From Paenibacillus sp. (GTDB taxonomy: Bacteria; Bacillota; Bacilli; Paenibacillales; Paenibacillaceae), in the NCBI GenBank assembly GCA_003529225.1, contig DOJM01000310.1:1-8362 (forward strand): a stretch of 8,362 nt of DNA. Reading direction: 5' to 3'. Below are positions 1-6,638 of the stretch, in pieces. A program made the position numbers and the translations under genes. Under the pieces are notes generated by a model. That model ran no database searches. It was not told where the DNA came from and worked only from the letters and a program-made list of their open reading frames with translations. The stretch's first letter is position 1. Each line of letters begins with the position of its first letter.

Positions 1-603
1 CAAAAAGAAACAGATTTTTCCTGCCACCTAAGCATTGATGTGAATGGCGAACCTGAGATATTGTCCGTTCAATATATCGATAACAATGGCTTAAGTTACA
101 AAGGTTCAAGGCATGTGCACAACTCTTCCTTTATTGACAAATTGGACGCAGCAGGCTATTTTGACACCGTATTTCATGCTTGTAAGTCCATTTATAAACA
201 TGGATATCATGGGGAAGTATGTATTGATTCAATGATATTAGCAGACGGTTCAATATATCCGGTAGTTGAGATCAACGCACGCAAATCAATGGGACTTATT
301 AATACGAAGCTGGATCATTACTTAACTCAGCATGGATATTCAAGTTACTTAACTTTCTTAGATTTACAATGGAATGCGCACTTTACATACGAGCAATTTT
401 TGGAGGTGCTTCATCGGAATAAACTATTATTCAGTCCAAACGAAAGAGGGGTGATCCCCTTAACATCCAATACGATTATGAATAATGGTTCTTCTGACAA
501 AGGCAGATTATATTTATCGATACCCTGTCAGCCAAACGAATCCCCTGAATATCTGTCACAGATTAAAGTATTGATGAATGAGATGAATATAAAAACATAT
601 TAG
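1..603 (+). CDS. ATP-grasp family ligase, C-terminal part (5' end outside window)
   Basis: The frame is open from base 1 to the TAG at 601-603, giving 200 visible residues; the N-terminal part lies upstream of the window. A GTG at position 40 is an internal codon, not a convincing start, because coding continues in front of it and no ribosome binding site precedes it. Visible residues 69-98 resemble the catalytic core of ATP-grasp enzymes: a G-E-V-C-I-D stretch (Asp76) and then P-V-V-E-I-N-A-R (Glu90, Asn92, Arg94), where family members bind Mg-ATP. Such enzymes join a carboxylate to an amine or similar nucleophile through an acyl-phosphate. The remaining 100 or so residues have no motif I recognise. 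A glycosyltransferase begins 16 nt later, so the gene is probably the upstream member of the biosynthetic operon. Substrates cannot be inferred. ATP-grasp is fairly secure, but a subfamily (for example peptide ligase) is not. Confidence 0.72.
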   Translation, partial: QKETDFSCHLSIDVNGEPEILSVQYIDNNGLSYKGSRHVHNSSFIDKLDAAGYFDTVFHACKSIYKHGYHGEVCIDSMILADGSIYPVVEINARKSMGLINTKLDHYLTQHGYSSYLTFLDLQWNAHFTYEQFLEVLHRNKLLFSPNERGVIPLTSNTIMNNGSSDKGRLYLSIPCQPNESPEYLSQIKVLMNEMNIKTY

Positions 604-618
604 TAAGGAGATTGACGT

Positions 619-1701
619 GTGAATGATACGAACACAGTACTTTGTTCCGGAATTGCATTAGGCGTATATACTCCTGCGTTATTGTTTAAAAAAAAATTAG
701 AAAATGAGAATAAAACGGCGGATATCGTGGCCTTGGAAAGTATTTTTTTAACCGAAAAACAGGAGCAAATACAGAGAAATAAGCTTTTGTTCCACAAGAA
801 TTTCAAGCTTGCTAAACTCGCCCACCGCCTGCCTCCTGCAATGTCGCAACAATATGATAAGCAAAAGGTTGATAACTTGCTGGAGAAGTGGATGGATGAA
901 AAAAGATCCCACTTTACCGTCTTCTCCGGATTCTGGATTCCTTTATTGGAAGAATATATCGGTAAATCGGGTCGGAAAGATATAGGAGTCAAGTGTATTC
1001 ATATGGACGCCGGCTTGTCGCCATCTTGGAAGCCATACGCTAAATCATGTGATATATATCACAATATCTGGCTCTGGGGGCACGATTGCATCAAGACCAT
1101 TCCGGCTGGCAGTGACTTTGAAATTCTTGCTTATGAGCAACGGGAGAACAGGTTGATTGTTCATGGCGGAGGATGGGGGATGGGGAACTTTAAGGAAAAA
1201 GCATCTTGTCTGGCGAACTGTGAATACGAATTGGATATCGTTAAATATGAAATGGCTGAAGAGGATGAATCTGATATAGCATACTACAGGATCGATCCGG
1301 CGTGGGTTCCATGGGAGAGCTATGAGTTTCCGCCTATGCTTTACGGTAAAGGAAGTAATCTGTCCAGGATCGACGCTCGGAATTACCACAACATGTTGGA
1401 AATTAGCCGGCGCTGTAAAGGAATTGTATCTAAACCAGGGGGAGCCACTTTATTGGATTCAATCCTTTCAGCCACACCCCTGATTATGTTAGAACCGCTG
1501 GGAGAGCATGAGCAGCGAAACGCGGAAATCTGGATGAAATATGGGTTTGGAATATCTATAGAGGATTGGGAGAAAAGCCATTTTTCCAATTCTATATTGA
1601 GTGAGCTTCACAATAATTTGCTGGAGTATCAAGAAAAAATTAAACCAATCCAGGAGGGAATGAATAATGTCACAACCAAAAACATCCAAAAAACTAGATG
1701 A
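619..1701 (+). CDS. GT-B-fold glycosyltransferase (MurG/UDP-glycosyltransferase-like)
   Basis: This 360-residue protein starts at a GTG, 8 nt after AAGGAG (605-610). Two motifs point to a GT-B glycosyltransferase: a glycine-rich H-G-G-G-W-G-M-G at residues 182-189 at the start of the second Rossmann-like half, and S-K-P-G-G-A-T-L-L-D at 271-280 followed by G-E-H-E-Q-R-N-A at 295-302. The latter pair resembles the nucleotide-sugar donor pocket of MurG and related GT1/GT28 enzymes, which have a (S/T)xxGG-T..(D/E) loop and a later E-Q-x-x-N-A. Length fits the family. No signal peptide or membrane segment is evident, so it should act in the cytoplasm. Donor and acceptor are unknown. It overlaps the radical SAM gene by 35 nt, which implies translational coupling. 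Its position between an ATP-grasp enzyme and redox enzymes suggests sugar attachment to a small metabolite. A run of nine A residues (688-696) lies early in the gene. Confidence 0.75.
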   Translation: MNDTNTVLCSGIALGVYTPALLFKKKLENENKTADIVALESIFLTEKQEQIQRNKLLFHKNFKLAKLAHRLPPAMSQQYDKQKVDNLLEKWMDEKRSHFTVFSGFWIPLLEEYIGKSGRKDIGVKCIHMDAGLSPSWKPYAKSCDIYHNIWLWGHDCIKTIPAGSDFEILAYEQRENRLIVHGGGWGMGNFKEKASCLANCEYELDIVKYEMAEEDESDIAYYRIDPAWVPWESYEFPPMLYGKGSNLSRIDARNYHNMLEISRRCKGIVSKPGGATLLDSILSATPLIMLEPLGEHEQRNAEIWMKYGFGISIEDWEKSHFSNSILSELHNNLLEYQEKIKPIQEGMNNVTTKNIQKTR

Positions 1702-2848
1702 GGATTGTTTAAACCGCTTAAAAAAAACGATAAAACACATGTCGATAAGCAGAAAAAGTATAATCAATGATCCCTCTTATTGTACGGACCTGCCTGTGGA
1801 AATTGGTTTGAAGCTGACTAACGGCTGTAATCTAAGGTGCAAACATTGTTTTGAATGGAACGATGAAGGATTTCATCGAGATATGGATCTCCAGGAACAA
1901 AGAGCTCAATTAGATATTGATATCATAAAAAAAATATTGGAGCAAACACAATCCGTGAAGTCCAATCTCTATTTATGGGGTGGAGAGCCTCTTATTTATA
2001 ATAAATGGAATGAGCTCGTTGATTTGTTAACTGCAGATCCAAGATGGACGGTACTTTGTACAAACGGCCTGCTGATTGAGAATAAAATTGAATCACTGCT
2101 GCAAATTTCGGAGAATCTGGCCTGCTTAATCAGCCTTGAAGGATTTGAAGAAGAAAATGACCGCATTAGAGGTAAAGGAACATTCCAAAACGTAATGAGG
2201 AATATTGATCTTTTACTGGACTTACAGCGAAAAGGGATATACAAGGGAAGAGTTTCAGTTCATATGACAATAAGTGAATACATGGTTGATAAATTATATG
2301 ACTTTGTCGACTTTTTTGAAAATAAGGATATAGATACGCTTTATTTAACACTCCCTTGGTATTTGCCCGAGGAAGTTTCGAACGAAATGGATCAATATTA
2401 TAATAAGAACTTTAAATGGCTGGCGAATAATATTGACGAACACCATAGACATAGTTGGCACTCATTCAAATTCAAGTTGGAACCTGATTTCGTTGAACCT
2501 TTGATTCAACAGATGGAACAAATAAATCAAAAGAACTGGTCCATTCGGGTTCGCTATCAGCCTGGACTCGAAACCAATCAAGTAAAAGATTATATCGTTG
2601 GCTCAAGTGAACCAGTGCAAAATAAAGAGAAATGTTTGGCTTTGAACAGCAGAATGGATGTATTAACGGATGGAAAGGTAACAGCATGCAAGCATTTCTC
2701 TGAACTAGCTGTCGCTGATTTAAATCTTGCCGATGATATTAAAGCCGTTTGGCAGGGTGAAGAATTTAATGAGGTCAGAAAAACGATTAATTGTGGACTA
2801 ATGCCAGTATGCTCAAAATGCATCCTTCTATATTTAAACGGAAATTAA
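1667..2848 (+). CDS. Radical SAM enzyme with Twitch/SPASM-like C-terminal iron-sulfur domain
   Basis: This 393-residue protein starts at ATG 1667, 8 nt after AGGAGGG (1652-1658); both lie inside the preceding gene. Residues 54-61 are C-N-L-R-C-K-H-C, the CxxxCxxC site (Cys54, Cys58, Cys61) for the SAM-cleaving 4Fe-4S cluster, and GGEP follows at 105-108. S-L-E-G-F near 156-160 and R-G-K-G-T-F at 168-173 are typical of the SPASM-containing branch. The C-terminus has Cys323, then Gly336 four residues before Cys341, then Cys376, Cys382 and Cys385, and ends at residue 393. That is fewer cysteines than a full two-cluster SPASM domain and fits a one-cluster 'Twitch' arrangement. Family knowledge: such enzymes include alcohol dehydrogenases such as BtrN of butirosin biosynthesis, and peptide modifiers. 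No precursor peptide is visible nearby, and the sugar enzymes on both sides favour a carbohydrate substrate, by inference. Radical SAM assignment is firm; the reaction is unknown. Confidence 0.9.
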   Translation: MSQPKTSKKLDEDCLNRLKKTIKHMSISRKSIINDPSYCTDLPVEIGLKLTNGCNLRCKHCFEWNDEGFHRDMDLQEQRAQLDIDIIKKILEQTQSVKSNLYLWGGEPLIYNKWNELVDLLTADPRWTVLCTNGLLIENKIESLLQISENLACLISLEGFEEENDRIRGKGTFQNVMRNIDLLLDLQRKGIYKGRVSVHMTISEYMVDKLYDFVDFFENKDIDTLYLTLPWYLPEEVSNEMDQYYNKNFKWLANNIDEHHRHSWHSFKFKLEPDFVEPLIQQMEQINQKNWSIRVRYQPGLETNQVKDYIVGSSEPVQNKEKCLALNSRMDVLTDGKVTACKHFSELAVADLNLADDIKAVWQGEEFNEVRKTINCGLMPVCSKCILLYLNGN

Positions 2849-2866
2849 ATCAGAGGAGTAATTGAA

Positions 2867-3886
2867 ATGGAAAATACTATTCATATTGGTTTATTAGGTT
2901 GTTCTAAAATAGCCCCCTTTTCAATTTTAAATCCCGTAAAAGAAATAGATGGAGTAGATGTATGCGGCATAGCCTCAAGCAGTTTTGAAAGAGCAAAAAA
3001 ATATGCTGATCAACACAAGATCAAAAAGGTTTACAAAAGCTATGATGCCATCCTTAAAGATGAGCATGTGGACGTTGTCTATATCCCGCTTGCCAATCCC
3101 CAACATAAGGAATGGACAATACAAGCCTTAAAGCATAAAAAGCATGTCTTAGTGGAAAAGCCGATTACCTTATACGCTGAAGAAGTCAAAGAAATAGAAA
3201 AAACTGCATCTGAGAACCATGTGCATGTTCTGGAAGCCTTAATGGTGCAGCATCATCCCTGGCAGAAAGAGCTTAAAAACATTATTGGAAGCCAAAAATA
3301 CGGAAAACTAAAGAAAATTAAAACAAGGATTTCTTTTGAAATCTTGGGTGGTAAATTTGAGGCGGATAATTACCGCTTCCAACCCGAGAATGGTGGAGGC
3401 TGCTTTATTGATGAATCTTCCTATTGGCTTCAGTTCATTCAATATATGGTCGGTCTATACCCGGTAGATTATAAAGGGTGCTCCAAGTTTGACGGAGTAA
3501 ATGGCTGTGACTGGAATTTTGATGCGTTTCTAAATTATGCAGATGGAGTACAAGCTGAATTTAATGCATCTTTTGACCGGGCCTCAAATGCAACCCATTG
3601 GTTGGAGTTTGAAAATGGGGAAATAAAGATCCATAATTTTTTCAAACCATGTTATGGAAAATATAAAATTAAATTTAATATTCAAGATCACCAAACAGGT
3701 GAGCATTCGGTCATGGAGTTTTTACCTGAAAACTATTATGTCAATCAAATGAAGTTCTTTATAGAAGTCATTCAAGGCAAAGCAGAAAATATATCCTTAA
3801 CGGAATCGTTTGAACGGATTGATATGATGAGGAAAATTTATAATTCTGCAAAACAGACGTTAAACTTCGAGGTGGGAACAAAATGA
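2867..3886 (+). CDS. Gfo/Idh/MocA-family NAD(P)-dependent sugar oxidoreductase
   Basis: This 339-residue protein has its ATG 8 nt after AGAGGAG (2852-2858). The N-terminal Rossmann fold begins G-L-L-G-C-S-K-I-A (residues 8-16). E-K-P at 97-99 supplies the usual catalytic or substrate-binding Lys98, and H-H-P follows at 129-131. In the C-terminal domain, G-G-G-C-F-I-D-E-S-S-Y (176-186) takes the place of the family's D-x-G-x-H: Asp182 is kept, but the His position is Tyr186. From memory, a Tyr here with the EKP Lys is a feature of NDP-hexose 3-ketoreductases such as KijD10, so reduction of a keto sugar or keto cyclitol is a reasonable guess. The family also contains inositol and glucose-6-phosphate 3-dehydrogenases. 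Length is normal. The start of the transporter ATPase overlaps its stop (ATGA). It probably acts with the upstream radical SAM enzyme and glycosyltransferase on a sugar moiety. Family firm, substrate unknown. Confidence 0.88.
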   Translation: MENTIHIGLLGCSKIAPFSILNPVKEIDGVDVCGIASSSFERAKKYADQHKIKKVYKSYDAILKDEHVDVVYIPLANPQHKEWTIQALKHKKHVLVEKPITLYAEEVKEIEKTASENHVHVLEALMVQHHPWQKELKNIIGSQKYGKLKKIKTRISFEILGGKFEADNYRFQPENGGGCFIDESSYWLQFIQYMVGLYPVDYKGCSKFDGVNGCDWNFDAFLNYADGVQAEFNASFDRASNATHWLEFENGEIKIHNFFKPCYGKYKIKFNIQDHQTGEHSVMEFLPENYYVNQMKFFIEVIQGKAENISLTESFERIDMMRKIYNSAKQTLNFEVGTK

Positions 3887-4869
3887 CATTGATTTCTGTA
3901 CAAAATCTGACTAAACATTTTGAATACTATGAAAAGGAGCAGGGGCTGAAAAGCTCGTTCCGCAACTTGCTGCACAGAAAAAAAATGGTGAAGGCAGCCG
4001 TTGAACAAGTTTCATTCGAAATCAAAAAAGGTGAGATGGTAGCTTTTCTGGGTCCAAATGGAGCAGGTAAAACTACGACTCTAAAAATGTTGTCAGGTAT
4101 TTTGCATCCTTCTGAGGGCTCTGCCAGTATCATGGGATTTACCCCCTGGGAACGGAAAAATGAATTTAAAAAAGCGATGTCCATTGTTATGGGACAAAAA
4201 AGCCAGCTATGGTGGGATCTTCCGGCTATTGATTCCTTTTATCTTTTGAAAAATATATATGATTTAAGTGATGAGAATTACAATAATACTCTGAATGAAC
4301 TGGTTGAACTATTGGATGTAAAGCATGTGCTGAATATACAGGTCCGCAGGCTCTCGTTGGGAGAACGTATGAAGCTTGAGCTCATAGCAGCTTTGCTTCA
4401 TAGTCCAAAGGTTCTGTTTCTTGACGAACCAACGATCGGATTGGATTTCATCTCTCAGAAGAATATTCGCGAGTTTCTGAAAAAGTATAATAGGGACACA
4501 CAAACCACTATCATACTGACCAGTCATTATATGAAGGATATAGAAGATTTATGTGACAGGAGTATTATCATTAATAAAGGCAAGCTGATTTATGATGGGA
4601 AAATAAGTGAGATCCAAAGCGCTTTTCAAAGGAAAAAAAGAATGAAAATTTCGTTGTCGGAGCTTCTGGCAAGGGAACAATTTGAAACACTGGGCTCTAT
4701 AAAAGAATACAACGGCTATGATGTAGTACTGGAAGTGGAGAATGAACGCTTTAAAGAGATAGCCCACCTTGTATTGGAACAATATCCTGTTCAAGATCTC
4801 ACAATTGAAGATATTCCACTTGAAGAAGGCATATCTCTTATGTATCAGAAAGGTGAACAAGATCAATGA
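3883..4869 (+). CDS. ABC-2 type transporter ATP-binding protein
   Basis: This 328-residue ATPase powers the two membrane proteins downstream. All nucleotide-binding motifs are visible: Walker A G-P-N-G-A-G-K-T at 57-64, a Q-loop Gln near 105, signature L-S-L-G-E at 157-161, Walker B V-L-F-L-D-E at 177-182, D-loop G-L-D at 186-188 and the H-loop His215. The signature deviates from LSGGQ, as is common in drug- and polymer-export ATPases. Walker A lies about 20 residues later than in short ABC proteins because of a basic insert at about 15-38. That layout matches the COG4586-type ATPases that work with COG4587/COG3694 permeases (recalled, not searched). The C-terminal 80 residues form an accessory domain. 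ATG overlaps the previous stop as ATGA, with GAGGTGGG (3869-3876) as ribosome binding site. Most likely it drives export of the operon's product or self-protection against it. Confidence 0.93.
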   Translation: MTLISVQNLTKHFEYYEKEQGLKSSFRNLLHRKKMVKAAVEQVSFEIKKGEMVAFLGPNGAGKTTTLKMLSGILHPSEGSASIMGFTPWERKNEFKKAMSIVMGQKSQLWWDLPAIDSFYLLKNIYDLSDENYNNTLNELVELLDVKHVLNIQVRRLSLGERMKLELIAALLHSPKVLFLDEPTIGLDFISQKNIREFLKKYNRDTQTTIILTSHYMKDIEDLCDRSIIINKGKLIYDGKISEIQSAFQRKKRMKISLSELLAREQFETLGSIKEYNGYDVVLEVENERFKEIAHLVLEQYPVQDLTIEDIPLEEGISLMYQKGEQDQ

Positions 4870-5669
4870 AAAAGTATCTGCTGAGTTTCAATATGGGAAT
4901 TCAGAATGCTATCGAATATAGATTCAACTTCTTTTTGAGTTTGATCAGCATCGTATTTCCTATTATTATTCAGACTTCCATTTGGATAGCGGCATTTAAC
5001 CATTCCAGTGAAGCGACATTGTATGGATATAATTTTACTCAGATGTTGCTTTATACGTTGTTAGCAGCGTTAATTTCGCGTTTGGTCGCGACAGGAATTG
5101 AATATGAGATTAATGAAGATATAAAGAACGGTGGGTTAAACAAATACATAATACGTCCAATCAATTATTTTATGTATAAACTCAGTGTATTTATCGGCAG
5201 TAAATGTCTGCAATATGTAGTGCTGTCTATCTTAATAGCGGTAATCGTTAGCGGAACCTCTTTTTATATAGGTGAATATGAACTGGGTATTCAAAAAATT
5301 CTGTTATCTGTTTTTATATTGATCAGCTCGTGTATTCTGAATTTTTTGATTTCATATATCATTAGCGCGATAGCTTTTTGGTTAACAGATGTCTCCTATT
5401 TATTTGTGGTCACTACTCTATTGGTCAACATTGTAAGTGGAGGTATATTTCCATTGGAGATATTCGGAAATACCGTGAATCGTATATTTGATTTTTTACC
5501 GTTCAAATATACGATATATTTTCCAGTGAATACTCTTAACGGCAATTTATTCGGGGCTGCCATTACAAACTCATTGTTTATTCAATGGATGTGGATATTT
5601 GTTATCTACTTGTTAGCCAAATTGGTTTGGAGACGTGCAATGACCAGGTACATCGCCGTGGGGGGGTAA
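4866..5669 (+). CDS. ABC-2 type transporter permease, subunit 1
   Basis: This 267-residue hydrophobic protein has about six membrane segments, roughly at residues 23-43, 57-75, 107-132, 145-172, 176-193 and 236-254. The loop after segment 2 reads E-I-N-E-D-I-K-N-G-G-L-N (80-91) and then I-I-R-P-I-N (95-100). This amphipathic 'I..G.L...L.RP' element is characteristic of the ABC2_membrane_6 family (Pfam PF06182), and a second copy occurs in the next gene. A conserved-looking S-G-G-I-F-P-L-E-I-F follows at 191-200. No signal peptide is needed, since the first helix acts as anchor. Its ATG overlaps the ATPase stop (ATGA), so the two are translationally coupled. It should pair with the next protein to form the membrane channel. 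The codons before the stop are a run of seven G residues. Transport direction is inferred as export. Confidence 0.88.
   Translation: MKKYLLSFNMGIQNAIEYRFNFFLSLISIVFPIIIQTSIWIAAFNHSSEATLYGYNFTQMLLYTLLAALISRLVATGIEYEINEDIKNGGLNKYIIRPINYFMYKLSVFIGSKCLQYVVLSILIAVIVSGTSFYIGEYELGIQKILLSVFILISSCILNFLISYIISAIAFWLTDVSYLFVVTTLLVNIVSGGIFPLEIFGNTVNRIFDFLPFKYTIYFPVNTLNGNLFGAAITNSLFIQWMWIFVIYLLAKLVWRRAMTRYIAVGG
5660..5666 (+). other. G7 homopolymer at permease junction: ribosome binding site and possible slip site
   Basis: Seven consecutive G residues end subunit 1 (in frame G GGG GGG, then the TAA at 5667-5669) and sit 8 nt before the subunit 2 ATG, where they are the only plausible Shine-Dalgarno sequence. 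The run has the X XXY YYZ form of a -1 slippery heptamer, and the -1 frame is exactly the subunit 2 frame, open through Val-Ile-Gly into its Met1. Use as a ribosome binding site is the simple reading. Slippage is a hypothesis. Confidence 0.5.
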
Positions 5670-5674
5670 TCGGA

Positions 5675-6484
5675 ATGAGTTTAGCGCAACTACTTAAGAA
5701 ATACATTAGGTTATATGCTCTTTTCATAAAAAACTCGGTAATCGCACAAATGGAGTATAGAACAAATTTCATCACCGGAATATTGGTGGAGACGGCATAT
5801 TTGTTTGCCAAATGCTTATATGTAATCGTAGTGTATCAAACTGATTTACATATCGGCTCCATCGGTCCTGACCAAATATTGATGTTTATCGGGACGTATA
5901 CATTTTTAACAGGGATCTATTGGGGACTGTTTGGAATTAACTTTATTAAATTGCCGGAGCACATCAGAAATGGCACGCTTGAGCTGCTAATGACAAAGCC
6001 AATTTCGCTACAATTTCTAGTTACCCTGAGGCATGTTGATATGGGTCTGGCATTACCCAATATCATCGGTGGAATTATAATGATTGTCATATCATGGAAT
6101 AAAGTAAATCTGGATGTTAATTTCTACAACGTGGGTGGATTCATTTTCTTTATTGTTATTGGAGTAATCATTACCTATTTCTTGTTCTTAATTCCACAAA
6201 TCTTATCGTTTTGGTTTGTCAAAACGTCAGCCATTGACGATGTTTCCAATTCACTATGGGACTTCAATAATATGCCTATGACGTTATATCCTAAATGGGC
6301 ACACTTTATTGGGATGTACCTTATACCGATTTTTATCATCACCAATTTCGGACCGCTCTTCTTATATGATGAACTGAAAGTCTCAGATGTTTTCTGGGCA
6401 GCCGGTGTTCCATTTATTTTGATATCCTTGATGAGATTAATGTGGAATAAAGGATTGCGTAATTATAGCAGTGCAAGCAGCTAA
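5675..6484 (+). CDS. ABC-2 type transporter permease, subunit 2
   Basis: This 269-residue membrane protein starts at ATG 5675, 5 nt after the stop of subunit 1. An upstream in-frame ATG at 5585 would overlap subunit 1 by 85 nt and add a non-hydrophobic extension that is simply subunit 1 coding in another frame, so I reject it. The only Shine-Dalgarno candidate is the G-rich run at 5660-5666, 8 nt from ATG 5675. Membrane segments lie roughly at residues 34-54, 66-88, 122-139, 151-180, 209-227 and 239-255. L-P-E-H-I-R-N-G-T-L-E-L-L (93-105) followed by T-K-P-I-S (107-111) is the same PF06182-type amphipathic element as in subunit 1, here with KP in place of RP. The pair should form a heterodimeric channel with the upstream ATPase. 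It is the last recognisable gene of the operon. Confidence 0.87.
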   Translation: MSLAQLLKKYIRLYALFIKNSVIAQMEYRTNFITGILVETAYLFAKCLYVIVVYQTDLHIGSIGPDQILMFIGTYTFLTGIYWGLFGINFIKLPEHIRNGTLELLMTKPISLQFLVTLRHVDMGLALPNIIGGIIMIVISWNKVNLDVNFYNVGGFIFFIVIGVIITYFLFLIPQILSFWFVKTSAIDDVSNSLWDFNNMPMTLYPKWAHFIGMYLIPIFIITNFGPLFLYDELKVSDVFWAAGVPFILISLMRLMWNKGLRNYSSASS

Positions 6485-6583
6485 GCTGGCTCGAAATCAA
6501 TTTGTCCTATCTTACTTAAAAGATCCTTTCTCTGGAAAAAGTTGAGTGAAAGGCTTATTTCTCATATTCATATCCTCTGCTAT

Positions 6584-6626
6584 CTTCATAACTTCTTCAT
6601 AAGCTGCAAATTTGTTCTTCATAACT
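6584..6626 (+). repeat. Helically phased direct repeats CTTCATAA (x3), candidate response-regulator sites
   Basis: CTTCATAA begins at 6584, 6595 and 6617, so the spacings are 11 and 22 nt, one and two helical turns. The first and last copies extend to CTTCATAACT. A looser TTCATA also occurs at 6567, out of phase. Tandem half-sites 11 nt apart just upstream of a promoter are a hallmark of OmpR/PhoB-family binding, and an OmpR-family regulator is encoded 370 nt downstream. The repeat is seen directly; binding is inference. The region is AT-rich, so chance similarity is possible. Confidence 0.45.
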
Positions 6627-6638
6627 ACAATATATAGT
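6612..6638 (+). promoter_or_regulatory. Weak sigma-A-like promoter for the small secreted protein
   Basis: TTGTTC (6612-6617) could serve as -35 and TATAGT (6633-6638) as -10, with a short 15-nt spacer. Transcription would start near 6645, just before the ribosome binding site. The poor -35 and short spacer suggest a promoter that depends on an activator, which suits the phased repeats overlapping its upstream part. The exact elements are uncertain. Confidence 0.35.

Noticed and set aside
600..992. 130-codon antisense frame opposite the glycosyltransferase start, and similar antisense frames elsewhere
   Set aside because: They lie opposite well-supported genes, have no ribosome binding sites and show no family motifs, so they are shadows of the real coding strand.
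1720..1727. A AAA AAA heptamer in the radical SAM gene as a programmed frameshift site
   Set aside because: The -1 frame reaches a stop within about 15 codons and carries no recognisable coding; A runs are expected in this base composition.
5585..5674. Upstream ATG (5585) as the start of permease subunit 2
   Set aside because: It would overlap subunit 1 by 85 nt and add 30 residues that do not look like a membrane-protein N-terminus; ATG 5675 fits gene spacing, hydrophobic layout and the G-rich ribosome binding site.
6525..6553. CCTTTC...GAAAGG inverted repeat after the transporter operon as a terminator
   Set aside because: The stem is only 5-6 bp with a 17-nt loop and no T-tract follows, so no intrinsic terminator can be supported for the operon.
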